Shown here piece by piece: positions 8,528 through 16,981 of a stretch of DNA of 64,000 nt. The first letter of the stretch is position 1, and each line of letters starts with the position of its first letter. The position numbers and the translations under genes were made by a program. The notes beneath the pieces were generated by a model that saw only the letters and a list, made by a program, of their open reading frames with translations, had not been told where the DNA came from and made no database searches. Origin of the DNA: Sphingobium sp. AP50 (GTDB lineage Bacteria; Pseudomonadota; Alphaproteobacteria; Sphingomonadales; Sphingomonadaceae); NCBI RefSeq assembly GCF_900109095.1, contig NZ_FNYZ01000001.1, positions 62,001 through 126,000 on the forward strand. Direction: 5' to 3'.

Positions 8528-10990
8528 ATGATGTTCTTAGGCGAATATCGCGCGTCCGCCGAGCGGCTTGCCGATCACCTGCCCTGGGCAGCGCTGGTGG
8601 CGCCCGGCGTGGTGCTCAACAAGGACGGCAGCTTTCTGCGCGTGCTGGCCTTTCGCGGTCCCGACTTGGAGTCCGCGACCGAGCCCGAGCTGGTCGCCGC
8701 CTGCTCGCGAGCGAACAACGTGCTTAAACGGCTCGGCAGCGGCTGGGCGCTGTTCTTCGACGCGGAGCGGCGCGAGGCGCAGGCTTATCCCGATAGCGCT
8801 TTTCCCGATGCGGCGAGTTGGCTCGTCGATGGCGAGCGACAAGCGGCATTCGAGGCGGCAGGCACGCATTTCGAAAGTCGCTATCACCTGACCCTGACCT
8901 GGCTGCCGCCGGCAGATGCGAGCGACCGAGCGGGTCGGAGCCTTGTGCAGCGGCCCGATGGCGAGAACGCACGCGACTGGCGCGGCGCACTGGAAAGTTT
9001 CGTTGCCGAGACCGACCGCGTGCTCGACCTGCTCTCCGGCTTCATGCCGCAGGTGCGCCCGCTCGACGATGGCGAGACGCTGACATTCCTGCACGGCGCG
9101 ATCTCCGACCGGCACCATCGGGTCGCGGCGCCCGAGACGCCGATGTATCTCGATGGGTTGCTCGCCGATACGCCGCTGGTCGGCGGGCTTGAACCGCGCC
9201 TTGGCGACCTTTATGTGCGGACGCTGACGATCCTCGGCTTCCCGAGCCTCAGCCGTCCCGGCATCCTCGATGCGCTCAACCACCAGGATTTTGGCTATCG
9301 CTGGGTCACGCGCTTCATCGCGCTCGACAAGACGCTGGCGACCAAGACGCTCACCTCGCTCCGGCGCCAATGGTTCAACAAGCGCAAGTCGATCACCGCG
9401 CTGCTGCGCGAGGTCCTCTATAATTCGCCCGCGCAATTGCTCGACAGCGATGCCGACAACAAGGTGGCCGATGCCGACCAGGCGCTCCAGGTGCTTGGCG
9501 GCGACCATGTCGCGTTTGGCTACCTCACCACGACGATCACGGTCACGGACCGGAACCGGGCGTCGGTCGAGGACAAGGTCCGCGCCGTCGAGAGGATCGT
9601 CAACGGGCTTGGCTTCACCTGCGTCCGCGAGACCGTCAATGCGGTCGAGGCCTGGCTCTCTTCGCTGCCTGGCCAGACCTACGCCAATGTCCGGCAGCCG
9701 CTGGTGCATACGCTCAACCTCGCTCACCTGATGCCGCTTTCGTCGGTGTGGGCCGGGCCGGTGCGCAATGGCCACCTCGACGGACCGCCGCTGCTGGTTG
9801 CAAAGACCGCCGGCTCGACGCCGTTCCGGCTTTCCACGCATGTCGGGGATGTCGGGCACATGATGGTGGTCGGGCCAACGGGTGCCGGCAAGTCGGTGCT
9901 GCTGAGCCTCATCGCGCTTCAGTTCCGCAGATACCCAGGCGCGCAGGTCTACATCTTCGACAAGGGCAACAGCGCGCGGGCAGCCGTGCTGGCGATGGGC
10001 GGCGCCCACCACGCGCTGGGATCGGCGGAAGCGGACGGCGAGACGTTGGCCTTCCAGCCGCTGGCGAACATCGACGATGCCGGCGAGCGCAGCTGGGCTG
10101 CGGATTGGATCGCGGCGCTGCTCATGCACGAGAGCTTGGTCGTAACGCCGGAAATAAAGGACGCGATCTGGACCGCGCTCGGCAGCCTTGCTTCCGCGCC
10201 GCGCGAGGAGCGAACCTTGACCGGGCTCGCACTGCTGCTCCAGTCGAACGCGCTGCGCATCGCGCTACAGCCCTATACGCTCGAAGGCCCGCATGGCCGG
10301 CTGCTCGATGCCTCCGAGCAGCAGCTTAGCCTGGCCGACGTGCAATGCTTCGAAACCGAGGCGCTGATGGGCCAGACCGGCGCGGTCGCGCCTGTGCTGA
10401 CCTATCTGTTTCACAGGCTGGAAGAGCGGTTCGATGGCCGCCCAACCTTGCTGATCCTCGATGAGGCCTGGATTTTCCTCGATCATCCGCTTTTCGCCGC
10501 CCGCATCCGGGAATGGCTGAAGGTGCTGCGCAAAAAGAACGTAGCGGTGCTGTTCGCGACGCAAAGCCTCGCCGACATAGCGGGCTCCGCGATCGCGCCG
10601 GCCATCATCGAAAGCTGCCCGCAGCGGATCCTGCTGCCTAACGATCGGGCGATCGAGCCACAGGGCCATGACATCTATGCACGATTCGGCCTCAATGACC
10701 GGCAGATCGAGCTGATCGCGCGGGCCACGCCCAAGCGCCACTATTACCTCCAGTCCGCACGCGGCAACCGGCTGTTCGAACTGGGCTTGGGCCCGATCGC
10801 GCTGGCTTTGTGCGGCTCGTCGGATCCCGCAGCGCAGGCGCGGATCGATGCGGTCCTGGCCGAGCATGGACGCGATCGGTTCGCCGAAGCCTTGCTGCGC
10901 GACGCCGGCCTCGACTGGGCGGCCGACCTCGCCGCCGATTTCCCCCCTCCCGGCGCCCAAGCCCTCACGAAGGAGAGTAATAATGCGTAG
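8528..10990 (+). CDS. trbE: Conjugal transfer ATPase TrbE (VirB4-like)
   Basis: Large secretion ATPase, 820 residues, VirB4/TrbE family, needed for pilus assembly and DNA transfer. The N-terminal CagE/TrbE domain is followed by Walker A GPTGAGKSVLL at about 448-458, Walker B LLILDEAWIFL near 640, and the family's ATQSLADIAGS segment near 677. Two consecutive ATGs (8528, 8531) are both possible starts. Its 3' end overlaps trbJ by 8 bases, with a GGAGAG ribosome-binding site for trbJ inside this gene. Confidence 0.96.
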   Translation: MMFLGEYRASAERLADHLPWAALVAPGVVLNKDGSFLRVLAFRGPDLESATEPELVAACSRANNVLKRLGSGWALFFDAERREAQAYPDSAFPDAASWLVDGERQAAFEAAGTHFESRYHLTLTWLPPADASDRAGRSLVQRPDGENARDWRGALESFVAETDRVLDLLSGFMPQVRPLDDGETLTFLHGAISDRHHRVAAPETPMYLDGLLADTPLVGGLEPRLGDLYVRTLTILGFPSLSRPGILDALNHQDFGYRWVTRFIALDKTLATKTLTSLRRQWFNKRKSITALLREVLYNSPAQLLDSDADNKVADADQALQVLGGDHVAFGYLTTTITVTDRNRASVEDKVRAVERIVNGLGFTCVRETVNAVEAWLSSLPGQTYANVRQPLVHTLNLAHLMPLSSVWAGPVRNGHLDGPPLLVAKTAGSTPFRLSTHVGDVGHMMVVGPTGAGKSVLLSLIALQFRRYPGAQVYIFDKGNSARAAVLAMGGAHHALGSAEADGETLAFQPLANIDDAGERSWAADWIAALLMHESLVVTPEIKDAIWTALGSLASAPREERTLTGLALLLQSNALRIALQPYTLEGPHGRLLDASEQQLSLADVQCFETEALMGQTGAVAPVLTYLFHRLEERFDGRPTLLILDEAWIFLDHPLFAARIREWLKVLRKKNVAVLFATQSLADIAGSAIAPAIIESCPQRILLPNDRAIEPQGHDIYARFGLNDRQIELIARATPKRHYYLQSARGNRLFELGLGPIALALCGSSDPAAQARIDAVLAEHGRDRFAEALLRDAGLDWAADLAADFPPPGAQALTKESNNA

Positions 10991-11738
10991 TCCCAATCGA
11001 AAGCACATGATCGCCGCCGTGCTCGGCCTCGGCGCGTGCGGCGCTCTCGGCATCGGCGCGATGACGATGACGGCGAGCCCAGCACATGCCCAGTTCAGCG
11101 GCATCGTATTCGATCCGAGCAACTATGCGCAGAACATCCTGACCGCCGCCCGCACGCTGCAGACCGTCAACCAGCAGATTCAGCAACTTCAGAACGAAGC
11201 GCGGATGCTGGTCAACATGGGCAAGAACCTGACGCGCATCGACTTCCCGCAGCTCGATGCCCTCAAACAGAAGCTTGCCGAGATCGACCGGCTGATGGGC
11301 CGCGCGCAGGCCATCGACTTCCGGGTCGACCAGCTCGACGACAAGTTCCAGTCGCTGTTCCCCCCGGACTTCAGCTCTGCCCTGCGCACCGATGCCCGCG
11401 TGCGCGACGCGCGAGGGCGCCTCGACGCCAGCATGGGCGCGTTCCGCCAGACGATGACCGTGCAGGCCCAGGTGGTCGAGAACATCCAGTCGGACACCGA
11501 GGCGCTGGCCGACATCGTCGCGCGCAGCCAGGGTGCCGAGGGCTCGCTTGCAGCGCAGCAGGCGACGAACCAGCTTCTCGCGCTCACGGCCAAGCAGCAG
11601 CTCCAGCTCCAGCACATGATGGCCGCGCAGTTCCGCAGCGAGGCCGTCGAGCGGGCCCGTCAAACCACGCAGGCGGCGGAAGCCCGCGCGGCGACGAAGA
11701 AGTTCCTCGGTTCCGGATCGGCCTACACGCCTGAATAG
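10983..11738 (+). CDS. trbJ: Conjugal transfer protein TrbJ (VirB5-like)
   Basis: Periplasmic, minor-pilus type protein of 251 residues. A signal peptide ends about residue 36 (ASPAHAQFSG). The rest is strongly helical and Gln-rich with coiled-coil character (TVNQQIQQLQNEARML, later LTAKQQLQLQHMM), as in TrbJ proteins. ATG 10983 follows GGAGAG by 6 bases and overlaps the trbE stop. It is followed by a 135-base spacer before trbL, where a trbK entry-exclusion gene is often found, but none is seen here. Confidence 0.93.
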   Translation: MRSPNRKHMIAAVLGLGACGALGIGAMTMTASPAHAQFSGIVFDPSNYAQNILTAARTLQTVNQQIQQLQNEARMLVNMGKNLTRIDFPQLDALKQKLAEIDRLMGRAQAIDFRVDQLDDKFQSLFPPDFSSALRTDARVRDARGRLDASMGAFRQTMTVQAQVVENIQSDTEALADIVARSQGAEGSLAAQQATNQLLALTAKQQLQLQHMMAAQFRSEAVERARQTTQAAEARAATKKFLGSGSAYTPE

Positions 11739-11873
11739 CCCCCGGGCCGCAGGTCCGATCCGGCCCGCGATCGGCGGTGACCCTTCTCATGCCGTCGATC
11801 GCCGTCGCGGGGCGTGGCCCGCTCCCCCGCCGCGCCCCGCGACACCTCTTCGCTCCATCAGGAAGGCAGTCAT

Positions 11874-13187
11874 TTGAACGACCTCAATGTCATCGACCGC
11901 TTCCTTCAGGCGTTCATCACCTACATCGACAGTGGGTTCGGACTGCTTGGGCCCGATGTCGGATTCCTGACCGCGACGCTGATCGGCATCGACATCACGC
12001 TTGCCGGCCTGTTCTGGGCGATGGGCGGCGAGGACAATGTCATCGGCCGGTTCCTGCGCAAGATCCTTTACGTCGGCGCGTTCGCCTTCATCCTGAACAG
12101 CTTCTCGACGCTGGCCGACATCATCTTCCGCTCGTTTGCGCAGGCTGGCCTGACGGCGGGTGGCGGCACCCTCTCGGCCAATGACCTGCTCAAGCCCGGG
12201 CGGCTTGCGGGAACGGGCTTCTCTGCAGCGTGGCCCCTGCTCGAACAGGCCAGCGAGATGGTCGGGTTCACGACATTCTTCGACAATTTCCTGACGATCA
12301 TGGTCCTGCTGTTCGCGTGGGCGCTGGTGATCGTCGCCTTCTTCATCCTCGCGGTGCAGATGTTCGTCTGCATCCTCGAGTTCAAGCTGACCACGCTGGC
12401 CGGCTTCATCCTCGTGCCCTTCGCGCTCTGGAACCGGACGAGTTTCCTTGCCGAGCGCGTGCTGGGCAACGTCGTCTCTTCGGGCATCAAGGTGATGGTG
12501 CTCGCCGTCATCGTCGGCATCGGTTCCAACTTCTTCACCGAGTTCACCGACGCGCTGCAAGGCCAGGAGCCGGACATCGGCCAGGCCATGAGCGTCGTGC
12601 TCGCGAGCCTTTCCCTGTTCGGCCTGGGCATATTCGGACCGACGATCGCTTCTGGCCTGGTGTCCGGCGCGCCGCAATTGGGCGCTGGCGCAGCCCTCGG
12701 CACCGCCGTCGGCGCTGCCGGGGTGACGATGCTGGCTGGCGGCGCCGCCGTGGGCGGAGCGCGCGCCTTGGGTGGTGCTGCACTGGGCGCTGTCCGCTCG
12801 GGCACGGCAATGGGGTCGGCCGCATCGACCGCCTACCAGCTTGGCCGCGAGACCGCCGCCACCCCATCGGTCGGCACGGGCCTCGGCGGTGTGGCCCGTG
12901 CAGCAGGAAATGCCGCGCGGTCGCGCGTGGGCGGCGCTCTTGGTCTCGGCGAAGCCGCGGCCGGCGGTCGTCAGGCTGCCTGGAATGCGCTCAACCAAAG
13001 CTCTCGGTCATCCAACCCGAGTGGTCCGGGCGGCGGCGGGGATGCCGGCGGGACGCCCGCCTGGGCACGCGCAATGCGCGACCAGCAAACGAGCCGCCAT
13101 CGCCAGAGCCAGGCGATCCACACGCTCCAGCAGGGCGATCGCGGCGGTGGATCCGCCACCCCGGACATCAACGAAAGGAACGACTGA
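11874..13187 (+). CDS. trbL: Conjugal transfer protein TrbL (VirB6-like), TTG start
   Basis: Polytopic inner-membrane channel component, 437 residues. About six hydrophobic segments lie in residues 25-265, followed by a low-complexity Ala/Gly-rich, then Ser/Gly/Arg-rich tail from about 270, normal for TrbL. The start is TTG 11874: GGAAGG at 11861-11866 is placed 7 bases before it and the protein then opens NDLNVIDRFLQAF, like other TrbL proteins. The frame is open further upstream to 11814 but nothing supports that start. trbF begins 3 bases after its stop. Confidence 0.93.
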   Translation: MNDLNVIDRFLQAFITYIDSGFGLLGPDVGFLTATLIGIDITLAGLFWAMGGEDNVIGRFLRKILYVGAFAFILNSFSTLADIIFRSFAQAGLTAGGGTLSANDLLKPGRLAGTGFSAAWPLLEQASEMVGFTTFFDNFLTIMVLLFAWALVIVAFFILAVQMFVCILEFKLTTLAGFILVPFALWNRTSFLAERVLGNVVSSGIKVMVLAVIVGIGSNFFTEFTDALQGQEPDIGQAMSVVLASLSLFGLGIFGPTIASGLVSGAPQLGAGAALGTAVGAAGVTMLAGGAAVGGARALGGAALGAVRSGTAMGSAASTAYQLGRETAATPSVGTGLGGVARAAGNAARSRVGGALGLGEAAAGGRQAAWNALNQSSRSSNPSGPGGGGDAGGTPAWARAMRDQQTSRHRQSQAIHTLQQGDRGGGSATPDINERND

Positions 13188-13190
13188 GCC

Positions 13191-14012
13191 ATGTTCTTTA
13201 AGCGAAGCGCGCAGCGCTACGGGCGCACACCACCTCCTGAGACGCCGTACCAGCGCGCAGGACAATTGTGGGATGAGCGGATTGGCTCAGCACGGGTGCA
13301 GGCGCGAAACTGGCGGTTGATGGCATTTGGTTGCCTCGCGCTGACCGCCGGCACCTCGGCGGGCCTCGCCTGGCAATCCTTGCAGAGCCGGGTGACGCCC
13401 TATGTCGTCGAGGTGGATCGGCTGGGCGAGGCGCGCGCCGTGCTGGCAGCCGATGTCGCGTATCAGCCGACCGACGCTCAGGTTGCCTGGCACCTCTCGC
13501 ACTTCATCACCAACGTCCGGTCGGTATCGCTCGACCCGGTGCTGATGCGCCGCGACTGGCTCGAGGCCTATGATTTCGCGACCAAGCGAGGCGCGCAGTT
13601 CCTCGGCGAGTATGCCCGCTCGGCGTCGCCGTTCGCCAGCGTCGGCGAGCATACCGTGTCGGTGCAGGTTACCAGCGTCGTGCGTGCGTCGGACAAGTCG
13701 TTCCAGGTAAAGTGGACGGAGACGGCGTTCGAGCGCGGGTCACAGGCGGGCAGCAGCCGATGGACAGCCATTCTTACCACCGTCACGCGCCCGCCAGCAT
13801 CGACCGACGTCCTGCGCAAGAACCCTCTGGGCATCTACATCGATGCGATCGACTGGAGCCGCGAACTCGACACCACGCCCGCTTCCTCGCCCATGGCGCA
13901 ACCCGCACAACAACCTGCCGCGCACGTGCCCATGGGATCGCCGCTCGATCCCGACCTCGGGGCCCAGACCGTGATGCCGGTTTCCCCCTCTCCCCAGGAG
14001 AAGAATCCATGA
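13191..14012 (+). CDS. trbF: Conjugal transfer protein TrbF (VirB8-like)
   Basis: Bitopic inner-membrane assembly factor, 273 residues. A short cytoplasmic N-terminus and one membrane helix (about 41-60) precede a periplasmic NTF2-like VirB8 domain (VTPYVVEVDRLGEA through NPLGIYIDAIDWSRE). A Pro/Ala/Gln-rich tail follows. It overlaps trbG by 4 bases (ATGA). The fold and the conserved PYVVEVD and NPLGIYI segments make the assignment secure. Confidence 0.95.
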   Translation: MFFKRSAQRYGRTPPPETPYQRAGQLWDERIGSARVQARNWRLMAFGCLALTAGTSAGLAWQSLQSRVTPYVVEVDRLGEARAVLAADVAYQPTDAQVAWHLSHFITNVRSVSLDPVLMRRDWLEAYDFATKRGAQFLGEYARSASPFASVGEHTVSVQVTSVVRASDKSFQVKWTETAFERGSQAGSSRWTAILTTVTRPPASTDVLRKNPLGIYIDAIDWSRELDTTPASSPMAQPAQQPAAHVPMGSPLDPDLGAQTVMPVSPSPQEKNP

Positions 14013-14845
14013 AGCTCGTCTTTCTGCCGGCGATCGCCGGAATGCTCCTCGCTTGCCCGGCGCTAGCGCAGGAACGCTCCGCATCAACACTCAAGACGGT
14101 CCGGTCGGCGACGCGCAGCGCCACCGTGGAACCGGTCGCCCTCGGCTTCATCGCCGGGGCACAGGTCTATCCTTTCAGCGAGGGCACGATCTTCGCGGGT
14201 TATGCCGCGCCGGGGCTGGTGACTGACATCATCCTGCAGTCTGGCGAAAACCTCGTTGCGGTCGCCAGCGGCGACACCGCCCGCTGGGTGATCGGAGACA
14301 CGACCAGCGGCTCGGGGGATGGCAAGCAGACGCATGTCCTGGTGAAACCATTCTCGGCGGGCCTGCTGACGAACCTTGTCATCACCACCGATCGCCGCGC
14401 GTACCATGTCCGGCTGGTAAGCACCTCGGCGACCGCCCTGTCGTCAATGCGGTGGACCTATCCCCAGGACGAGTTGCTGGCGGTCCAACGCAAGGCGGAG
14501 GCCGCCCAGGTCGCAGCGCCGGTGGCCGCCGGCGTCGCCATCGATCAGTTGCACTTCCACTATGCGGTCAGCGGCGACCGTCCTGCATGGCGTCCGCTCC
14601 GCGCGTTCGACGACGGGACGAAGACCTATATCGAGTTCCCCGCATCGCTTGGCGTCGGCGAGGCGCCACCTCTGTTCGTCCTTGGTGCAGACGGGAAGGC
14701 TGAACTGGTCAACTATCGGCAGCGCGACCGCTTCTACGTCGTCGACCGGATCTTCGACGCCGCCGAGCTTCGCCTCGGCCTGAAGAAGAGCGAGGTCGTG
14801 CGCATCGACCGCGTGTCGCGCCCTTCCAAGCGGAGGGGCGCATGA
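14009..14845 (+). CDS. trbG: Conjugal transfer protein TrbG (VirB9-like)
   Basis: Periplasmic/outer-membrane core component, 278 residues, CagX/VirB9 family. The signal peptide is cleaved near residue 20 (CPALAQ). The body contains the family segment HVLVKPFSAGLLTNLVITT and the C-terminal YVVDRIFDAAELRLG. The start ATG 14009 has AGGAGAAG 6 bases upstream and overlaps trbF by 4 bases; the stop overlaps trbI by 4 bases. Forms the outer-membrane core with TrbI. Confidence 0.95.
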   Translation: MKLVFLPAIAGMLLACPALAQERSASTLKTVRSATRSATVEPVALGFIAGAQVYPFSEGTIFAGYAAPGLVTDIILQSGENLVAVASGDTARWVIGDTTSGSGDGKQTHVLVKPFSAGLLTNLVITTDRRAYHVRLVSTSATALSSMRWTYPQDELLAVQRKAEAAQVAAPVAAGVAIDQLHFHYAVSGDRPAWRPLRAFDDGTKTYIEFPASLGVGEAPPLFVLGADGKAELVNYRQRDRFYVVDRIFDAAELRLGLKKSEVVRIDRVSRPSKRRGA

Positions 14846-16026
14846 CTGACACGCTCGCCACCGAGCAGCCGACCATACCGGCGGCGAAGCTCGATCCCGA
14901 AACGCTGAGCATTCGCTCGCGACCGGCGCGGGCGCTACGCTTTCGCCGGGGCGCGATCATCGGCGCAGCCGCGCTCGGCTCGGTCAGCCTCGTAGGCGTC
15001 GCTTGGATGGCGCTGAAGCCGCAGGTATTCCGGCACGTCGTCCAGGACAGCGAACTGTCGCAGCCGATGGCGAAGTCGGCCTCGGACGCACTGTCCGAAT
15101 TGCCGACCAGTTATGGCGATACGCCTAAACTCGGTCCGCCATTGCCTGGCGACCTGGGTCGGCCGATCCTTCGTGCGCAGGAACGGGCGGAAGCCGCGAC
15201 CGCGTCCACGCCGGTCGATACCGCTGCGGCGGCACGCCAGCAGCGGCTAGCGGATCTCAAGGCTGCAAGAGAGTCCGGGCTCATGGCGCAGACTACCAGC
15301 GGCCGCGGCGCGGCGGCCCCGGCAAGCGCAAGTGCCACAACGCTCGATAGCCAGCCGGCCAATCCGACCGCCACCGGAACCCGCAAGGAACAGTTCGCGT
15401 CTGCCCAGGACGATGGTGGCGATGTCAATTCAGGAGTGTTGGTGGCGCCGATGTCCCCCAACAGCCTGCTTGCCGGCAGCGTGATTGCAGCGAGCCTGAT
15501 CACCGGGCTCAACTCCGACTTGCCTGGCATGGTCACTGCGCAGGTCACGCAGAACGTGTTCGATACGGTCACGGGCAACATCCTGCTCGTGCCGCAGGGT
15601 GCGCGCCTTATCGGCAAGTATGACTCCGTCGTCGCCTTTGGACAGCGCCGGGCACTGGTCATATGGCAGCGCCTGATCTTGCCGAATGGCAGTTCGGTAT
15701 GGCTCGACAACATGCCGGCGACTGACGCGGCGGGTTATGCCGGGCTTGTCGACAAGGTGGATTTTCACACCTGGACCCTGCTCAAGGGCGTCGCCATCGC
15801 CACGATGCTGGGAGTCGGATCGGAGCTGTCGATTTCTGGCGAGAGCGATCTCCTGGAGGCGATCCGCGAGTCTGCTCAGTCGAGCACCGCGAGGGCCGGC
15901 GACCAGATCACACAGCGCAATCTCGACATCCAGCCGACGATCACCATCCGGCCGGGCGCGCCCGTCCGCGTGCTGGTGACCCGCGATCTCATACTGGCGC
16001 CATGGCGCAAAAATGCAGGGAGCTGA
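14842..16026 (+). CDS. trbI: Conjugal transfer protein TrbI (VirB10-like)
   Basis: Core-complex protein spanning both membranes, 394 residues. It has a cytoplasmic N-terminus, a single membrane helix at about 38-57, a variable Ala-rich periplasmic linker and a C-terminal VirB10/TrbI domain from about 190 (VIAASLITGLNSDLPG, VPQGARLIGKYDS, LPNGSSVWLDNMP). Ends 3 bases before the DUF2274 gene. The family is unambiguous from the C-terminal domain. Confidence 0.96.
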   Translation: MTDTLATEQPTIPAAKLDPETLSIRSRPARALRFRRGAIIGAAALGSVSLVGVAWMALKPQVFRHVVQDSELSQPMAKSASDALSELPTSYGDTPKLGPPLPGDLGRPILRAQERAEAATASTPVDTAAAARQQRLADLKAARESGLMAQTTSGRGAAAPASASATTLDSQPANPTATGTRKEQFASAQDDGGDVNSGVLVAPMSPNSLLAGSVIAASLITGLNSDLPGMVTAQVTQNVFDTVTGNILLVPQGARLIGKYDSVVAFGQRRALVIWQRLILPNGSSVWLDNMPATDAAGYAGLVDKVDFHTWTLLKGVAIATMLGVGSELSISGESDLLEAIRESAQSSTARAGDQITQRNLDIQPTITIRPGAPVRVLVTRDLILAPWRKNAGS

Positions 16027-16029
16027 CAC

Positions 16030-16260
16030 ATGGTCGATATCAAACTTGCAAGGTTGCCCGATCGCACGCCGGTCAAGCTCGCCATTACCATCACCCCGGA
16101 TTTACAGGCTGCTCTCAACGACTATGCCGCGATCTACGCCCAAGCCTACGGGCGTGAGGAGCCGGTTACCGAATTGATCCCGGCGATGTTGGCCTCGTTT
16201 CTTGAAAGCGACCGCAACTTTGCACGGGCGCGCGATGATGCGCGAAAGGGGCGGCCATGA
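16030..16260 (+). CDS. DUF2274 small protein, end of trb operon
   Basis: Protein of 76 residues matching DUF2274 (LARLPDRTPVKLAITITPDL, then LIPAMLASFLESDR). It resembles a short ribbon-helix-helix or helical regulator. Such genes regularly close Trb operons in alphaproteobacterial integrative elements, which fits its position 3 bases after trbI and its 4-base overlap with the next gene. The molecular role has not been established to my knowledge; DNA binding is a guess. Confidence 0.82.
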   Translation: MVDIKLARLPDRTPVKLAITITPDLQAALNDYAAIYAQAYGREEPVTELIPAMLASFLESDRNFARARDDARKGRP

Positions 16261-16460
16261 TCGAGCGGGCTTGGGAGCAGAAGATCGAGCCCCTCACGGT
16301 TCGTATCTCAACCGCCGTCCGCATCACGGGCCTCAGTCGATCGCGCATATACGAACTTATTCAGTCCGGCGATCTCGACACTGTGAAGGTCGGACGGGCG
16401 ACGTTGGTGCAATATGCGAGCCTCAAGGTCCTGACAGCCTGCCGCGCGACTACTGACTGA
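16257..16460 (+). CDS. AlpA/excisionase-like helix-turn-helix protein
   Basis: DNA-binding protein of 67 residues with a MerR-type helix-turn-helix: RISTAVRITGLSRSRIYELI is the HTH, then the wing GDLDTVKVGRATLV. AlpA-like proteins activate excision or regulate transfer genes of integrative elements. It overlaps the DUF2274 gene by 4 bases and is the last gene of the trb operon. Whether it is an excisionase for the integrase at 32.2 kb or only a regulator cannot be decided from sequence. Confidence 0.8.
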   Translation: MIERAWEQKIEPLTVRISTAVRITGLSRSRIYELIQSGDLDTVKVGRATLVQYASLKVLTACRATTD

Positions 16461-16473
16461 TAAGAGGCGGGAG

Positions 16474-16499
16474 GGAACTAAGCCGCTGACACCCTCGTT
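16474..16499 (+). promoter_or_regulatory. EcfG-type general stress promoter of the CsbD-like gene
   Basis: GGAAC (16474-16478), 17 bases, CGTT (16496-16499). This matches the alphaproteobacterial sigma-EcfG consensus GGAAC-N16/17-CGTT exactly. It lies 40 bases before the ATG of a CsbD-like gene, a family often induced by general stress, so position and target agree. Confidence 0.8.
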
Positions 16500-16538
16500 C
16501 CTTGTGACAATCAAGTTTTTGAATCGAAGGAGAATAGC

Positions 16539-16718
16539 ATGAGCATCGAAGGCAAGGCCAAGGAAGCCGCAGGCTATGTCAAGGAAGAGCTGAACGAGCA
16601 CGGTAAGTCCCCAGAGGCCCAAAAGAAAGCTCAGGAAGGACGCGACCTTCGCAACGAAGGCCGGGTCGAAGATGGCAAGGCACCCAAGACCACCCCGGTC
16701 GGTACCGAAGCCAAGTAA
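16539..16718 (+). CDS. CsbD-like general stress protein
   Basis: Very small, highly charged protein of 59 residues (opens MSIEGKAKEAAGYVKEEL, ends PVGTEAK). The Lys/Glu/Ala-rich amphipathic composition and GKAKEAAG motif fit the CsbD family of soluble stress proteins. ATG 16539 has AAGGAGA 7 bases upstream. An exact EcfG promoter lies upstream and a hairpin terminator downstream, so it is a stand-alone stress gene rather than part of the trb operon. Biochemical function is unknown in the family. Confidence 0.85.
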   Translation: MSIEGKAKEAAGYVKEELNEHGKSPEAQKKAQEGRDLRNEGRVEDGKAPKTTPVGTEAK

Positions 16719-16736
16719 TTCCGCCCCCCAGTGCAC

Positions 16737-16776
16737 AAAGGGCGCCGTCTATCGTGACGGCGTCCCTTTCTCTTTT
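16737..16776 (+). terminator. Rho-independent terminator after CsbD-like gene
   Basis: A 13-base arm beginning AAAGGG and ending CCGTC (16737-16749) pairs with GACGGCG...CCCTTT (16756-16769) with a single bulged base, followed by TCTCTTTT. A classic intrinsic terminator 18 bases after the stop codon. Confidence 0.85.
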
Positions 16777-16981
16777 AAAGGCCCTGAATTGGGACTAAGC
16801 GGCCGATCTGTGCTGGCAGCTCGAACGTCTGCTCCTCCCAGAACCTGACGTTCGCTGGCGGAGCCACTCGCGGTCCTGAAGGAGCAGAGGTGGCCGGTTG
16901 CTGACTGGCAGCAATTGGCTTGCTAGTGGCTGAAACAGACATCGCCAGTGTCGGCTCCTGCCTTAGAGGACTGATGGGTCC

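Noticed and set aside
8537..10129. 530-residue minus-strand frame opposite trbE
   Set aside because: Antisense of a clear VirB4-type ATPase; composition is His/Arg/Asp-rich without any motif.
11777..11873. Possible trbK between trbJ and trbL
   Set aside because: No frame with a signal or lipobox; sequence is only GC-rich spacer leading to the trbL ribosome-binding site.
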